A stretch of DNA of 38,210 nucleotides from Oscillochloris sp. ZM17-4. GTDB taxonomy: Bacteria > Chloroflexota > Chloroflexia > Chloroflexales > Chloroflexaceae. Shown one piece after another: positions 1-8,005 of this stretch. The notes below the pieces were generated by a model that was given only the letters and a program-made list of their open reading frames with translations, was not told the DNA's origin and searched no databases. The number at the start of each line of letters is the position of its first letter. The stretch's first letter is position 1. The stretch spans positions 1 through 38,210 of the forward strand of contig NZ_JAIEWN010000030.1 of the NCBI RefSeq assembly GCF_019599295.1. Reading direction: 5' to 3'. The translations under genes and the position numbers were made by a program.

Positions 1-2
1 CC

Positions 3-1766
3 TCAGTGATCGATCTCTTTGCGCAGCTGCTCCAGGCCGACGTCGTTGTCAGCGAAGACCTGCTGGAGATCGCTGAGTTGGCCGCGCTGCGCCCGCACGA
101 AGCGGGTGAACGGCGCGTTGCGCTCGCGGATCTGGCCCAGCGACCGCTCGACCTCGCGCTCGAACTGCCGCTCCACGCTGCCGCGCAGCTGCTCGCGCAG
201 CTCGCCCACCCGCTCGCGCAGGGCCTTCTTGGCCTGCCGCCGCTTCGCCGGCAGCAGCGCGAACCCGCCCGCCGCCACCAGCGTGGCCGCCAGGATGCCG
301 GTCATGTCGAGCAGCGCGGTGTGGAAGAGCGCCACCAGCAGCGCGCCCAGCCCAACCGCGCCCACCTCGGCCAGGGCCGTCGCCGCCAGCGAGGCCCGCA
401 CCTCGTCCACCAGCAGCTGCGACTCGGCCTCCTTGTCGTAGGTGGCCACCACCTCGCTCGCCGCCCGCCCCACTGTGTCCAGCATGGTCTTGCGGTTGTA
501 GTCGAAGGTGCCGCCCACATCGCCGATGATCCTCTGGCTGTGCTGCGAGGCCCGCCGCTTGATGTACTCGTCGTTGCTCTGCTGCAGGCGCAGGTTCTTC
601 TCGATCATCCAGTCGATCAGCGTGTGCATCTTCTGGTCGATCTGCTGGCTGACCTCGCCGACCACCTCGCGCTCGAAGGCCGCCCGCAGCTTGTCGCCGT
701 TCATCAGGTCGGGCAGGCGGGTGAGCCTGATGTGCTCCTCGAAGAACTGGTCGCCGCGCTCGACCAGTTCGCGCATGATCGCGTCGACCTCGTTCAGGTA
801 GTACTGCACATCGTTCTTCAGGTCGTCGCGGTAGATGCTGATCTGCTGCTCAATATTCTCAATTGTCGCCAGATCCTCGCGCAGCGTCTCCAGGCGCACC
901 TCCGTCACCTGGAGGTACTTGCGGGCTAGGCGCTGGGCCACGCCGAGCGGCGAGAGCAGCTTCAGGCGCACCCGGGCCTCCTCGTCCAGGTGGTCGATGA
1001 TATACTCCTCGACGGCGCTGAAGCGGCTGCCGGCCCAGAGCGACTCGCCCTCGACGCCGCCGGTGCTGCGGGCGCGCACGGCCTCGCGCGCCGAGATCGG
1101 GAAGATGTCCGGGGTCACGCCCAGCAGGTCGCGGGCGTTCTCGCGGATGAAGCTGAGCACCTGGGTGAGCTCGTCGGGCGTGAGGATGTCGATCTTGTTG
1201 AGGATGATCACGATCTTCTTGCCCCACTCCTTGATCAGGGACAGGAAGCCGCGCTCGCTCTCGGTGAAGGGGCGGTCGGCCGAGGTGGCGAAGAGCACCA
1301 GGTCCGCCCGCGGGATGAAGTCGCGGGTCAGCTCCTCGTGGTGGCGGATCACCGCGTTGGTGCCGGGCGTGTCCACGATGCTCAGCTGCCGCAGCACCTC
1401 GGCGGGGTGGGTGTGGACGCGCAGCCCGTTCGGGCGCAGCTCGCTGCTCTGCTGCTCGCCGTGCTGGAGCAGGGTGATCGCGTCGGTGGTGGGGGTGACG
1501 CCCTCGGGGAGCACATGGTCGCCCAGCAGGGCGTTCAGGAAGCTCGACTTGCCCGCGTTGAACTCGCCGGCCACCACGATCAGGAACAGCTCCTCAAGGT
1601 GCTCAAGGACATCATTGAGCGTCCGGATGTCGCCGGGGTCGGCGTCGGCGCCGAAGCGCTCGAAGCCGTCGCGGAGCCGCTCGATGAGCGATCGCAGCTG
1701 CGTGAGCAGCTCCGCCTGCCGCTCGGTGATCAGCCGCTTGCGTTGGAACAAGCCGTTTGCGATCAT
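3..1766 (-). CDS. Dynamin-like GTPase (bacterial dynamin family)
   Basis: A 587-residue large GTPase. The P-loop GEFNAGKS lies at residues 67-74, the switch threonines follow at about 91-93, the G3 motif DTPG is at 132-135 and the G4 motif NKID at 190-193. A long helical region follows, then a hydrophobic hairpin at about 460-505 and a basic helical tail. This order (GTPase, helical bundle, membrane paddle, helical tail) is that of bacterial dynamin-like proteins, which bind and remodel membranes in a GTP-dependent way. The start ATG is preceded by a GAGG ribosome site. It lies downstream of a small membrane protein gene on the same strand, separated by about 180 bases that hold a long hairpin. 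The family is clear; the cellular role (membrane repair, phage resistance or division) cannot be told from the sequence. Confidence 0.88.
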   Translation of the reverse strand: MIANGLFQRKRLITERQAELLTQLRSLIERLRDGFERFGADADPGDIRTLNDVLEHLEELFLIVVAGEFNAGKSSFLNALLGDHVLPEGVTPTTDAITLLQHGEQQSSELRPNGLRVHTHPAEVLRQLSIVDTPGTNAVIRHHEELTRDFIPRADLVLFATSADRPFTESERGFLSLIKEWGKKIVIILNKIDILTPDELTQVLSFIRENARDLLGVTPDIFPISAREAVRARSTGGVEGESLWAGSRFSAVEEYIIDHLDEEARVRLKLLSPLGVAQRLARKYLQVTEVRLETLREDLATIENIEQQISIYRDDLKNDVQYYLNEVDAIMRELVERGDQFFEEHIRLTRLPDLMNGDKLRAAFEREVVGEVSQQIDQKMHTLIDWMIEKNLRLQQSNDEYIKRRASQHSQRIIGDVGGTFDYNRKTMLDTVGRAASEVVATYDKEAESQLLVDEVRASLAATALAEVGAVGLGALLVALFHTALLDMTGILAATLVAAGGFALLPAKRRQAKKALRERVGELREQLRGSVERQFEREVERSLGQIRERNAPFTRFVRAQRGQLSDLQQVFADNDVGLEQLRKEIDH

Positions 1767-1879
1767 AGTATTAAGCCTCGAAGAAAAAGATTAAGCCAAT
1801 GTAATGAGATATGTGATCTAGAACACATGCATGGCCAGAAGAAGATGTTATACTCTCGACATCTCCTTCTCCTCTCTTC

Positions 1880-1913
1880 ACAAGGGGTGGTGCCGCAAGG
1901 CACCACCCCTTGT
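1880..1913. repeat. Perfect 15-bp hairpin with GCAA loop
   Basis: Two perfect 15-base arms (ACAAGGGGTGGTGCC and its complement) enclose a GCAA tetraloop. It lies after the small minus-strand membrane protein gene and before the dynamin gene. It could terminate transcription of the former, but no T run follows on either strand. The core resembles the ACAAGGGGTG units of the repeat at 34396-34455, so it may be a dispersed repeat. Confidence 0.6.
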
Positions 1914-1946
1914 GGATTCAGCCCGCAAACATGAAATCGTAATGCC

Positions 1947-2303
1947 CTACACGACGCCAGGCAGCAGAACTTGGTTCAGGACGATGCTGATGGCCACAAG
2001 CACGAGGGCCAGCCCGATCAGGGCGTAGATGAGAGCGGGCGCAAGCTCGCCCCACATCGCGGGCCAACGTCGCCGGGGGGGGCTCGGCAGCTCGATGCGC
2101 TGGCCGCGCCAGTAGGTGACGCGCCCGCCGCGCCCGCCGCGCCCGCCGCGCCCTGCGGATCGCCACCCCAGCGCCATCAGGTAGATGCCGCCGGCCCCCA
2201 GCGCGAGGGCCGTCACCGGCCAGGGCAGCGAGCGCCCGTTGGCCAGCAGAGCGACAAACAGAATGAGGGCGACCCATCGCCAGTCAAGCTGAAACCCACG
2301 CAT
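1947..2303 (-). CDS. Small membrane protein, unknown function
   Basis: A protein of 118 residues read from the ATG at 2303, chosen because GGGAG stands seven bases upstream. The open frame continues upstream to 2627, but that part is Arg/Ala/Pro-rich and has no ribosome site. Two hydrophobic segments are near the N-terminus (about residues 8-22 and 26-40). A Gly/Arg-rich run of GGR repeats and a cytosolic stretch follow, and a final transmembrane helix (about 88-112) ends the protein. No family was recognised. Its neighbours are a receiver protein upstream and a dynamin-like GTPase downstream, all on one strand, but the gaps are large and a shared operon is not shown. Confidence 0.6.
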   Translation of the reverse strand: MRGFQLDWRWVALILFVALLANGRSLPWPVTALALGAGGIYLMALGWRSAGRGGRGGRGGRVTYWRGQRIELPSPPRRRWPAMWGELAPALIYALIGLALVLVAISIVLNQVLLPGVV

Positions 2304-2636
2304 TGGCAACTCCCAAAGATTGCACCTATCATACCATAGAGCCTCCCGCTTCGACGCCGGCGGCGCTGCGGCTGTTGCGCACGGCGGCGCAGCGGCACGC
2401 GTTTCTATCGGTGAGAGAGAGGGATAAAGCGACACGCCCGCCCCGCGAGCAGCGCTCCTCCAACGGCTCACACACCTGCGCGCGCGCGTCTGACAGCGTT
2501 GGGCGCAGAGCCGAGCGGCTGCAACCAGCGCCGGATGACATGCCGAGAAGTCAACCGATCTGCTCACGTTCCGAGGGTCGATCCTCGTCGCGGGTGGGAG
2601 GGGCGAAGGGAGGGGCTGGCGGGGCACAGACCACCG
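2304..2636. other. Intergenic region without a recognisable gene
   Basis: It lies between two minus-strand genes. There is an imperfect GC-rich inverted repeat around 2355-2395 (CGCTGC and GCAGCG arms). Open frames here have the composition of out-of-frame GC-rich DNA and no ribosome sites. Nothing else was recognised. Confidence 0.5.
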
Positions 2637-3062
2637 CTAGTGAGAGCAGTGGGCGTTCATCCTGATCGGGAACGAGTTGGCTATCGGCGCGATATGCAGC
2701 GCCGCCGTGACGAGCGGCAGCAGATCCTTGAAGTCGATCGGCTTGGCGACGTAATACCTGACGCCGAGATCACGCATCTTCGCGCGAAGGCCGGGGGTGT
2801 CATAGGCGGTGAGGACAAAGACCGGTGTCGTGGGGCGGAAGGCGTGCATGGCGCGCACAAGCGCGCTCGCGGAGCCGCTCCCAGCGCCGGGGTCGACGAT
2901 CAGCAGCTCGACATCGCCGTGGGCGCAGGCGAGCCATGCCGCGTTTGGTGTGGGCGCAATGACAACCCCGTAGGACTCCCCCAGGAGCGCCTGAAGGCCG
3001 CGCTGTGTGATCAGCGCCGCTGCCGGGTCGTCGTCACATATCTGGATCTGCCTGTGTGGCAT
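2637..3062 (-). CDS. Stand-alone receiver-domain response regulator
   Basis: A 141-residue protein made only of a REC domain. The acidic pocket is the DDD run at residues 10-12, the phospho-acceptor is D57 in LLIVDPG, the switch threonine is T85 in VLTAYD, and the conserved lysine is K107 in VAKPID. A short tail of about 20 residues follows and no output domain is present, so it would act by protein contact in a phosphorelay (CheY/Spo0F-like). The start has AAGGA upstream. The histidine kinase gene lies 138 bases upstream on the same strand, which makes this a likely cognate partner. The intervening bases hold a small stem (TGCCA/TGGCA) in the expected 5' leader. Confidence 0.85.
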   Translation of the reverse strand: MPHRQIQICDDDPAAALITQRGLQALLGESYGVVIAPTPNAAWLACAHGDVELLIVDPGAGSGSASALVRAMHAFRPTTPVFVLTAYDTPGLRAKMRDLGVRYYVAKPIDFKDLLPLVTAALHIAPIANSFPIRMNAHCSH

Positions 3063-3200
3063 GGTCGTATCCTTAAATGCCAGTGGACAAATGGTGTCCT
3101 GGCATTATCGTACCAGCCCAAACAGGCGTCAGGAGGTGGGAGGCTGCAACTTTCTGTGACGAAGCGATAACCAGAAGCAAGGTTGCTCATAGCGCACACA

Positions 3201-4613
3201 TCACTCATTCGTTGTCGGCAGAAGGATGCTGAACGTCGTGCCCTGGTTGCGCTCGCTCTCAACGAGGATCCTCCCGCCGTGCTGCGTGACAATATGGGCG
3301 CTGATGGCCAGGCCGAGGCCCGTCCCATTCGCCTTCGTTGTGTAGAAGGGCTCGAAGAGGTGTGGCCGATGCTCGGGGGGGATGCCCACGCCCGTGTCGC
3401 AGATATCGATCGCGATCGTCGTCGGGGACTCGCTGCGCGCCTGGAGGAGCCGGGTCTTCACCCGCAGGTCGCCGCCGTCGGGCATGGCGTCGCAGGCGTT
3501 GAGGATAATATTCAAGAACACCTGGCGCAGCTGGTCGGCGTGGGCGATGATCAGCGGGATCTCGTTACTCAGATCGGCGGCGGCGTTGATGCGGCTATGG
3601 CGCAGGTGGGTCTGCACAAGCTCCAGGGTCTCACGCAGCAGCGAGTTGGCATTCGTCGCGGCCAGCTCGGCCTTGGCGGGGCGGTAGAAGTCGCGCATGC
3701 GGGTGATGATGCGCGCGATCCGGCCGAGCTCCTGCTGGGCGATGGCGAGGAAGGTGCGCTCAGGAGCCTCCTCGGGGAGATCCTGCTCGACAAGGTAGAG
3801 GCTGTTGCGTGCGGCGTAGAGCGGGTTATTGATCTCGTGGGCCACCGAGGCGGAGAGCTCGCCGACGGCGGCCAGCTTGGCGCTCTGGAGGAGCTGCGCC
3901 TGCGCCGTGTTCAGGCGGGCCTCGGCCTCGGCGTGGAGCGTCTGGGTGAGCGTGAGGTCTCGCTCCAGCTCGGCGGCGCGGGTGCGCTGGTTCAGCTCAT
4001 CGATCGCGACAGCGCACAGGTCGGCGAGCGCCTGGATGAAGGGCAGGTCGCGCGGGTGGTAGAGATGGGCGTTCACCCCGCCATAGATCACCAGAGAGCC
4101 GAAGCGCTGCCCCTCGACGCGTAGCGGCGCCAGCAGGGCGCTGTAGGGAGGCCAGTGCTCCATGCTCGCGCTCAGCGCCGCGATCTGCTCCTCGCTCATA
4201 TCCTCCAGGGCGCTCTCGACCTGCGGGCCGACCAGAAGCATCGCCCGCGGCGAGAGGAAGGCCTTGCCCGAGAGACCCTCGCCGGGCCGGGTGAGGATGA
4301 CGGCCGGGTTGTTAGAGGCGCGCAGCACCAGGGTGCTCTGGTCGGCGTCGATCAGAAACAGGTGGGCCGCGCTTGTCCCGGGGAAGAGGTGGACCGCCTC
4401 GCGCACCACCAGCTGCACGATCGTCTCCACGCCGCGGCTGATCAGCAGCGCGGCGCAGATCGAGAGGATGGCGCTGAGCCGCGCGTTCAGCTCAACCGCA
4501 CGTGACATCTGAAGGGCGGCCTCGCGCTCGACGAGCGCGGTGTGCGTCTTCATCTCGGCGAGCGTGCGTTCCAGGACGGCGATGCGTTGCTGTAGCTGCT
4601 CTATCTCACCCAT
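3201..4613 (-). CDS. Soluble sensor histidine kinase with GAF domain
   Basis: A 470-residue kinase with no transmembrane segment. It has an N-terminal coiled coil (1-45), a GAF domain (about 46-207), a second coiled coil (210-245), then HisKA with H259 in SVAHEINNPL, the N box around N372 (NIILNACDAM), G1 DTGVGIPPE at 406-414 and G2 GTGLGLAIS at 430-438. It should autophosphorylate in the cytosol in response to a ligand, redox or light cue bound by the GAF domain; the signal cannot be read from the sequence. It is followed by a REC-only protein on the same strand and is divergent from an OmpR-type regulator at 4969. The two regulators are the obvious candidate phosphate acceptors. Confidence 0.92.
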   Translation of the reverse strand: MGEIEQLQQRIAVLERTLAEMKTHTALVEREAALQMSRAVELNARLSAILSICAALLISRGVETIVQLVVREAVHLFPGTSAAHLFLIDADQSTLVLRASNNPAVILTRPGEGLSGKAFLSPRAMLLVGPQVESALEDMSEEQIAALSASMEHWPPYSALLAPLRVEGQRFGSLVIYGGVNAHLYHPRDLPFIQALADLCAVAIDELNQRTRAAELERDLTLTQTLHAEAEARLNTAQAQLLQSAKLAAVGELSASVAHEINNPLYAARNSLYLVEQDLPEEAPERTFLAIAQQELGRIARIITRMRDFYRPAKAELAATNANSLLRETLELVQTHLRHSRINAAADLSNEIPLIIAHADQLRQVFLNIILNACDAMPDGGDLRVKTRLLQARSESPTTIAIDICDTGVGIPPEHRPHLFEPFYTTKANGTGLGLAISAHIVTQHGGRILVESERNQGTTFSILLPTTNE

Positions 4614-4682
4614 GGCGTGTCACCTATACAGAACCATACGAGCGGCGCACACATCACTTGATGCGACAGTATACCCCACATG

Positions 4683-4876
4683 TGTCGGCGCGCAGGGCAT
4701 GTGCAACGTCGCTGGCGGCTGAAGCCGCGTCGCGGGGGCCTGCGCCGACCGCCCACCTTCGTGGGCGGATCCGGCGTCGGCCTGCGCCGACGCCTAGCGC
4801 AACGCGCCCCACCGGCGCGACTTCAGCCGCCATCCAGAGGGCGCTCAGGACGTTGCACATGCCCTATGTCGGCGCG
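4683..4876. mobile_element. MITE-like element: 17-bp inverted repeats inside 10-bp direct repeats
   Basis: The 10-base string TGTCGGCGCG occurs at 4683-4692 and again at 4867-4876. Between the copies, AGGGCATGTGCAACGTC (4694-4710) is the exact complement of 4849-4865. Inside these, GGCGGCTGAAG (4714-4724) complements 4821-4831, and two local hairpins follow (CCGCCCA/TGGGCGG and GGCGTCGGC/GCCGACGCC). Direct repeats next to terminal inverted repeats are the mark of a transposed non-autonomous element with a target-site duplication. No coding capacity is seen. It sits in the divergent kinase/regulator promoter region, ending nine bases before a -35 box. Confidence 0.6.
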
Positions 4877-4884
4877 GCAGCGCG

Positions 4885-4914
4885 TTGACACCGCAAAGCC
4901 GCACATGCTATGAT
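4885..4914 (+). promoter_or_regulatory. Sigma-70-type promoter for the response regulator gene
   Basis: TTGACA at 4885-4890, an 18-base spacer and TATGAT at 4909-4914. Transcription would begin near 4921, about 50 bases before the ATG at 4969, and read into the response regulator and protease genes. Confidence 0.65.
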
Positions 4915-4968
4915 GGCATAACGTACTGCGGCCAACTATAGAGCGTTTTTTTGCGGAGCGCAAACGAC

Positions 4969-5787
4969 ATGAGTGACTCTTCAAATATTCTTGTGGTTGA
5001 CGACGAGCAGAATATTCGGCTCACGCTCAGCGCCCTGCTCCGACGTGCCGGTCACACGGTGACAACGGCATCGAGCGGCGAGGAGGCGGTGTCGCTCTTC
5101 AACTCCGAGTCGTTTGATCTGATGCTGGTTGATCTTCAGATGACTGGGATCAACGGGATCCAGGTGGTTGAGGCGCTGCGCGCCCGCGAGCTCAATACCG
5201 AGGTGATCGTCCTCACCGGCCACGGCTCCCTCGAGTCGGCCATCGAGGGCATCCACCACGGGATCTTCGACTATATGCTGAAGACGAGCGACCCCTCGCA
5301 GATTATTGATCGGGTCGCGGCGGCGCTGGCCGACCGGAGCCGGCGCCAGCGGCAGGCCTCGTTGATCAGCACGATCGGCCAGGCGGTGCAGGAGCTCTCG
5401 ATCAATGCGCCCGCCGCACAGCCGGCGGACCCGGCCCCGGCGGGCGGCTCAGGATCGGGCGCGGCCGGCCACGACCGCGTGGTGATGATCGGGCAGCTCC
5501 AGATGGACACCTGGCACCAGACGGCATCGCTCGGCGAGCGCCTGCTGAACCTGACGCCCACCGAGTTTCGCCTGCTGCTCTGCCTCGCCGAGCACTCCGG
5601 CCAGATGCTCTCCTACACCCAGCTGGTGCGCTGCGCCCAGGGCTATGAGACGAGCGAGCTTGAGGCCGGCGAGCTGATCAAGCCCCATATCCACCACCTG
5701 CGCCAGAAGATCGAGCCCGACCCGAGCGCGCCGCGCTACCTGCTCAATGTCCGCGGCAAAGGGTACATCCTCCAGATTGACTCGTAG
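4969..5787 (+). CDS. OmpR/PhoB-type response regulator
   Basis: A 272-residue regulator read from the ATG at 4969 (MSDSSNILVVDDE), 11 bases after GGAG; an upstream TTG at 4951 is in frame but less likely. The receiver domain has D11/D12, phospho-acceptor D55, T83 and K105. After an Ala/Pro-rich linker (about 145-165) comes a winged-helix DNA-binding domain (about 175-271) with the typical ending YLLNVRGKGYIL. It binds DNA as a phosphorylated dimer. The first gene downstream on the same strand is a C25-type protease, 132 bases on, so control of that gene set is a reasonable inference. The divergent GAF kinase is the likely sensor. Confidence 0.9.
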   Translation: MSDSSNILVVDDEQNIRLTLSALLRRAGHTVTTASSGEEAVSLFNSESFDLMLVDLQMTGINGIQVVEALRARELNTEVIVLTGHGSLESAIEGIHHGIFDYMLKTSDPSQIIDRVAAALADRSRRQRQASLISTIGQAVQELSINAPAAQPADPAPAGGSGSGAAGHDRVVMIGQLQMDTWHQTASLGERLLNLTPTEFRLLLCLAEHSGQMLSYTQLVRCAQGYETSELEAGELIKPHIHHLRQKIEPDPSAPRYLLNVRGKGYILQIDS

Positions 5788-5919
5788 ACAGGAGGGGCCT
5801 TCGGCCCGCCGGCCGCGCGCCGACGCTGGCTGGCGCGGAGCGATAGGCCCCCCTATGCGCGACGGGATTCTGGGCCTCGGCACTCGTGGCCGCCTCTCCC
5901 TGCTACCCGATGAGGATCT

Positions 5920-7932
5920 ATGGCCAGCGAACTCCTCTTCTTCAACGGTGTGAACGCCAGCCGCGGGACCTACGGGCACCAGCCGCTCACCGTCGACCAG
6001 CTCGCCGCCCTCATCCGCGGCGATGACCCGAGCCCCGCCAGCCTCGACCCGGACAAGGCCCAGCTAGACGAGCTGAGGGAGCGCGCCCTCCAGGTGGCCG
6101 AGAGCGGCTTCCAGCTGAAGGAGGGCGTCGACGCGAAGGATCTCTCCCAGACGGGCTGGGGCGTGATCTTCGCCGACGGCCAGCAGTCGGCCGCGATCCG
6201 CGAGGCGCTGGGCGAGCTGCTGGCCTGGCGCAGCGCGCAGGCCGGCCCGCGCTACCGCGAGTGCAGCTACCTCCCCGGCGAGAGCAAGGCCGACTTCCTG
6301 CGCCGCCAGGGCGCCGCCACCTCTGGCCCGGTCGACCCCGACCTCTTCCCCTACTACCTGCTGATCGTCGGCGACCCCGAGCAGATCCCCTACCGCTTCC
6401 AGTACCAGATCGATGTGCAGTACGCCGTCGGCCGGATCCACTTCGACACGCTCGACGAGTACGCGCGCTACGCCCGCAGCGTGGTGGCCTCCGAGCGCGG
6501 CGATGTGAAGCTGTCGCGAAGGGCGGTCTTCTTCGGCGTGCGCAACGACGACGACGCGGCGACCACGCGCGCCGCCAGCGATCTGGTGCTGCCCCTCGCC
6601 GAGTCGATCCAGACGAACCCGCGCGCCAGAGACTGGTCGGTCGAGACGGTGGTCGGCGAGGCGGCCAGGAAGGCGCGGCTGAGCCAGCTCCTCGGCGGCG
6701 ATGAGACGCCGGCCCTGCTCTTCACCGCAAGCCACGGGGTGGAGTTCGATAACGGCGACCCGCATCAGATCGCGCACCAGGGCGCCATCCTCTGCCAGGA
6801 CTGGCCGGGGCCGCGGCGGTGGCGCGGGGCGATCCCGCCGGAGTTCTACCTGTCCGGCGATGACCTCGGCGCAGACGCCCGCCTGCTCGGCACCATCGCC
6901 TTCTGCTTCGCCTGCTTCGGCGCCGGCACCCCGCGCGACGATGACTTCCCGCACCAGAAGGGATTCTCGTCGGCGATCGCGCCCCACGCCTTTATCTCGC
7001 GGCTGCCGCAGCGCCTGCTCGGCCACCCCAACGGCGGCGCCCTCGCGGTGATCGGTCACGTCGAGCGGGCGTGGACCTTCTCGTTCAGCGATGCGCGCGG
7101 CGGGCGGCAGATCGAGACCTTCAAGAGCGCCCTGCGCCGCATGATGTTCGACGGCGCGCCGGTGGGCGGGGCGCTCGAGTTCTTTAACAACCGCTACGCC
7201 GAGCTGGCGACCGTGCTCACCGAGGATCTGGAGAACGCCCACAGGGGCATGTATGTAGACCCATACGATCTCTCCACGAGGTGGACGGAGCATAACGATG
7301 CGCGCAGCTATGTGGTGATCGGCGACCCGGCGGTGCGGCTGCCTCTGGCCGACCTCGGCGATGCGCCGCCCCCGGCCGGGCGGGCGACGATCCCGTCAGT
7401 GAGCGCACCGGCGGCGAGCGCCGCGCCGCCCCCGGCACAGACACCGGCGGCAGACACGCCCGCGCCCGCAGCCCCGAGCGCTCCAGGGGTCGGGGCGCCG
7501 GGCTGGGTGGTGCCGGCCCAGGCCGGCGGCGCGGGGGACAGCTTCGGCGGGCTCTTTGGCGGGGGCGATAAGGGCGGCGAGACGATGAAGAAGCTGGCCG
7601 AGTCGCTTCAGGAGTTCGCCGAGCAGCTCGGCGAGACCCTCAAGCGGGCGATCGAGGACGCCGCCCATCTGGAGGTGGAGACCTACGTGGCCGACGACCT
7701 GGCCAGCGTGGACTACCGCAGCGGCAACTTTGACGGCGCCCAGCTGCGCGCGGTGACACGCATGGGACTCGACGGGGACACTCAGGTGGTGGTGCCCCGG
7801 CGCGAGGGCCAGCTCGACGAGGAGCTGTGGGCCATCCACGTGAGCATGGTGCAGCAGGCCCAGACGAACCGCGCCGACATGATCCGCGCCATCGCCGGCG
7901 CCGCCGCCGGGCTCCTTGGGGCGTTAAAATGA
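5920..7932 (+). CDS. C25/caspase-fold (clan CD) cysteine protease with C-terminal partner-like domain
   Basis: A 670-residue protein with no signal peptide, so probably cytosolic. Residues 140-190 carry a gingipain-type pattern (YYLLIVGDPEQIPY, then VGRI and an EYARYARSVV helix). The catalytic pair is H272 in TASHG and C332 in CFACFGAGTP (C329 is nearby). The protease part ends near 480 with VVIGDPAVRL. A Pro/Ala/Gly-rich linker (481-550) leads to a domain at 555-670 that aligns with the 112-residue product of the gene at 8774: shared IEDA..(L/M)EV.T, LDGD...VVP.REG and an EIH/AIH..V helix. The GAGG ribosome site is close to the ATG. Such fusions of clan CD proteases to small shared domains resemble the effector-associated domains of bacterial conflict systems. 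The substrate is unknown. Confidence 0.8.
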   Translation: MASELLFFNGVNASRGTYGHQPLTVDQLAALIRGDDPSPASLDPDKAQLDELRERALQVAESGFQLKEGVDAKDLSQTGWGVIFADGQQSAAIREALGELLAWRSAQAGPRYRECSYLPGESKADFLRRQGAATSGPVDPDLFPYYLLIVGDPEQIPYRFQYQIDVQYAVGRIHFDTLDEYARYARSVVASERGDVKLSRRAVFFGVRNDDDAATTRAASDLVLPLAESIQTNPRARDWSVETVVGEAARKARLSQLLGGDETPALLFTASHGVEFDNGDPHQIAHQGAILCQDWPGPRRWRGAIPPEFYLSGDDLGADARLLGTIAFCFACFGAGTPRDDDFPHQKGFSSAIAPHAFISRLPQRLLGHPNGGALAVIGHVERAWTFSFSDARGGRQIETFKSALRRMMFDGAPVGGALEFFNNRYAELATVLTEDLENAHRGMYVDPYDLSTRWTEHNDARSYVVIGDPAVRLPLADLGDAPPPAGRATIPSVSAPAASAAPPPAQTPAADTPAPAAPSAPGVGAPGWVVPAQAGGAGDSFGGLFGGGDKGGETMKKLAESLQEFAEQLGETLKRAIEDAAHLEVETYVADDLASVDYRSGNFDGAQLRAVTRMGLDGDTQVVVPRREGQLDEELWAIHVSMVQQAQTNRADMIRAIAGAAAGLLGALK

Positions 7933-7936
7933 CGAC

Positions 7937-7995
7937 GTAGGGCCGAAGCATTCGCCTTGGTCGCAAAGCGACCAAGGCGAATGCTTCGGCCCTAC
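7937..7995. repeat. Family 1 palindrome (GTAGGGCCGAAGCATT ends), 28-bp arms
   Basis: Perfect 28-base arms with a three-base AAA loop, ends GTAGGGCCGAAGCATT and apex TCGC-loop-GCGA. It starts four bases after the protease stop codon and ends ten bases before the next start, so it fills the place where a ribosome site would be. Other copies are at 15371, 26188 and 27275. Confidence 0.9.
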
Positions 7996-8005
7996 CAGAC
8001 ACCGT

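Noticed and set aside
1880-1913. Standard Rho-independent terminator
   Set aside because: The stem is strong but neither side has a T run; a dispersed palindromic repeat is equally likely.
2304-2627. N-terminal extension of the small membrane protein
   Set aside because: Extends the frame by 108 Arg/Ala/Pro-rich residues without a ribosome site, while GGGAG precedes the internal ATG at 2303.
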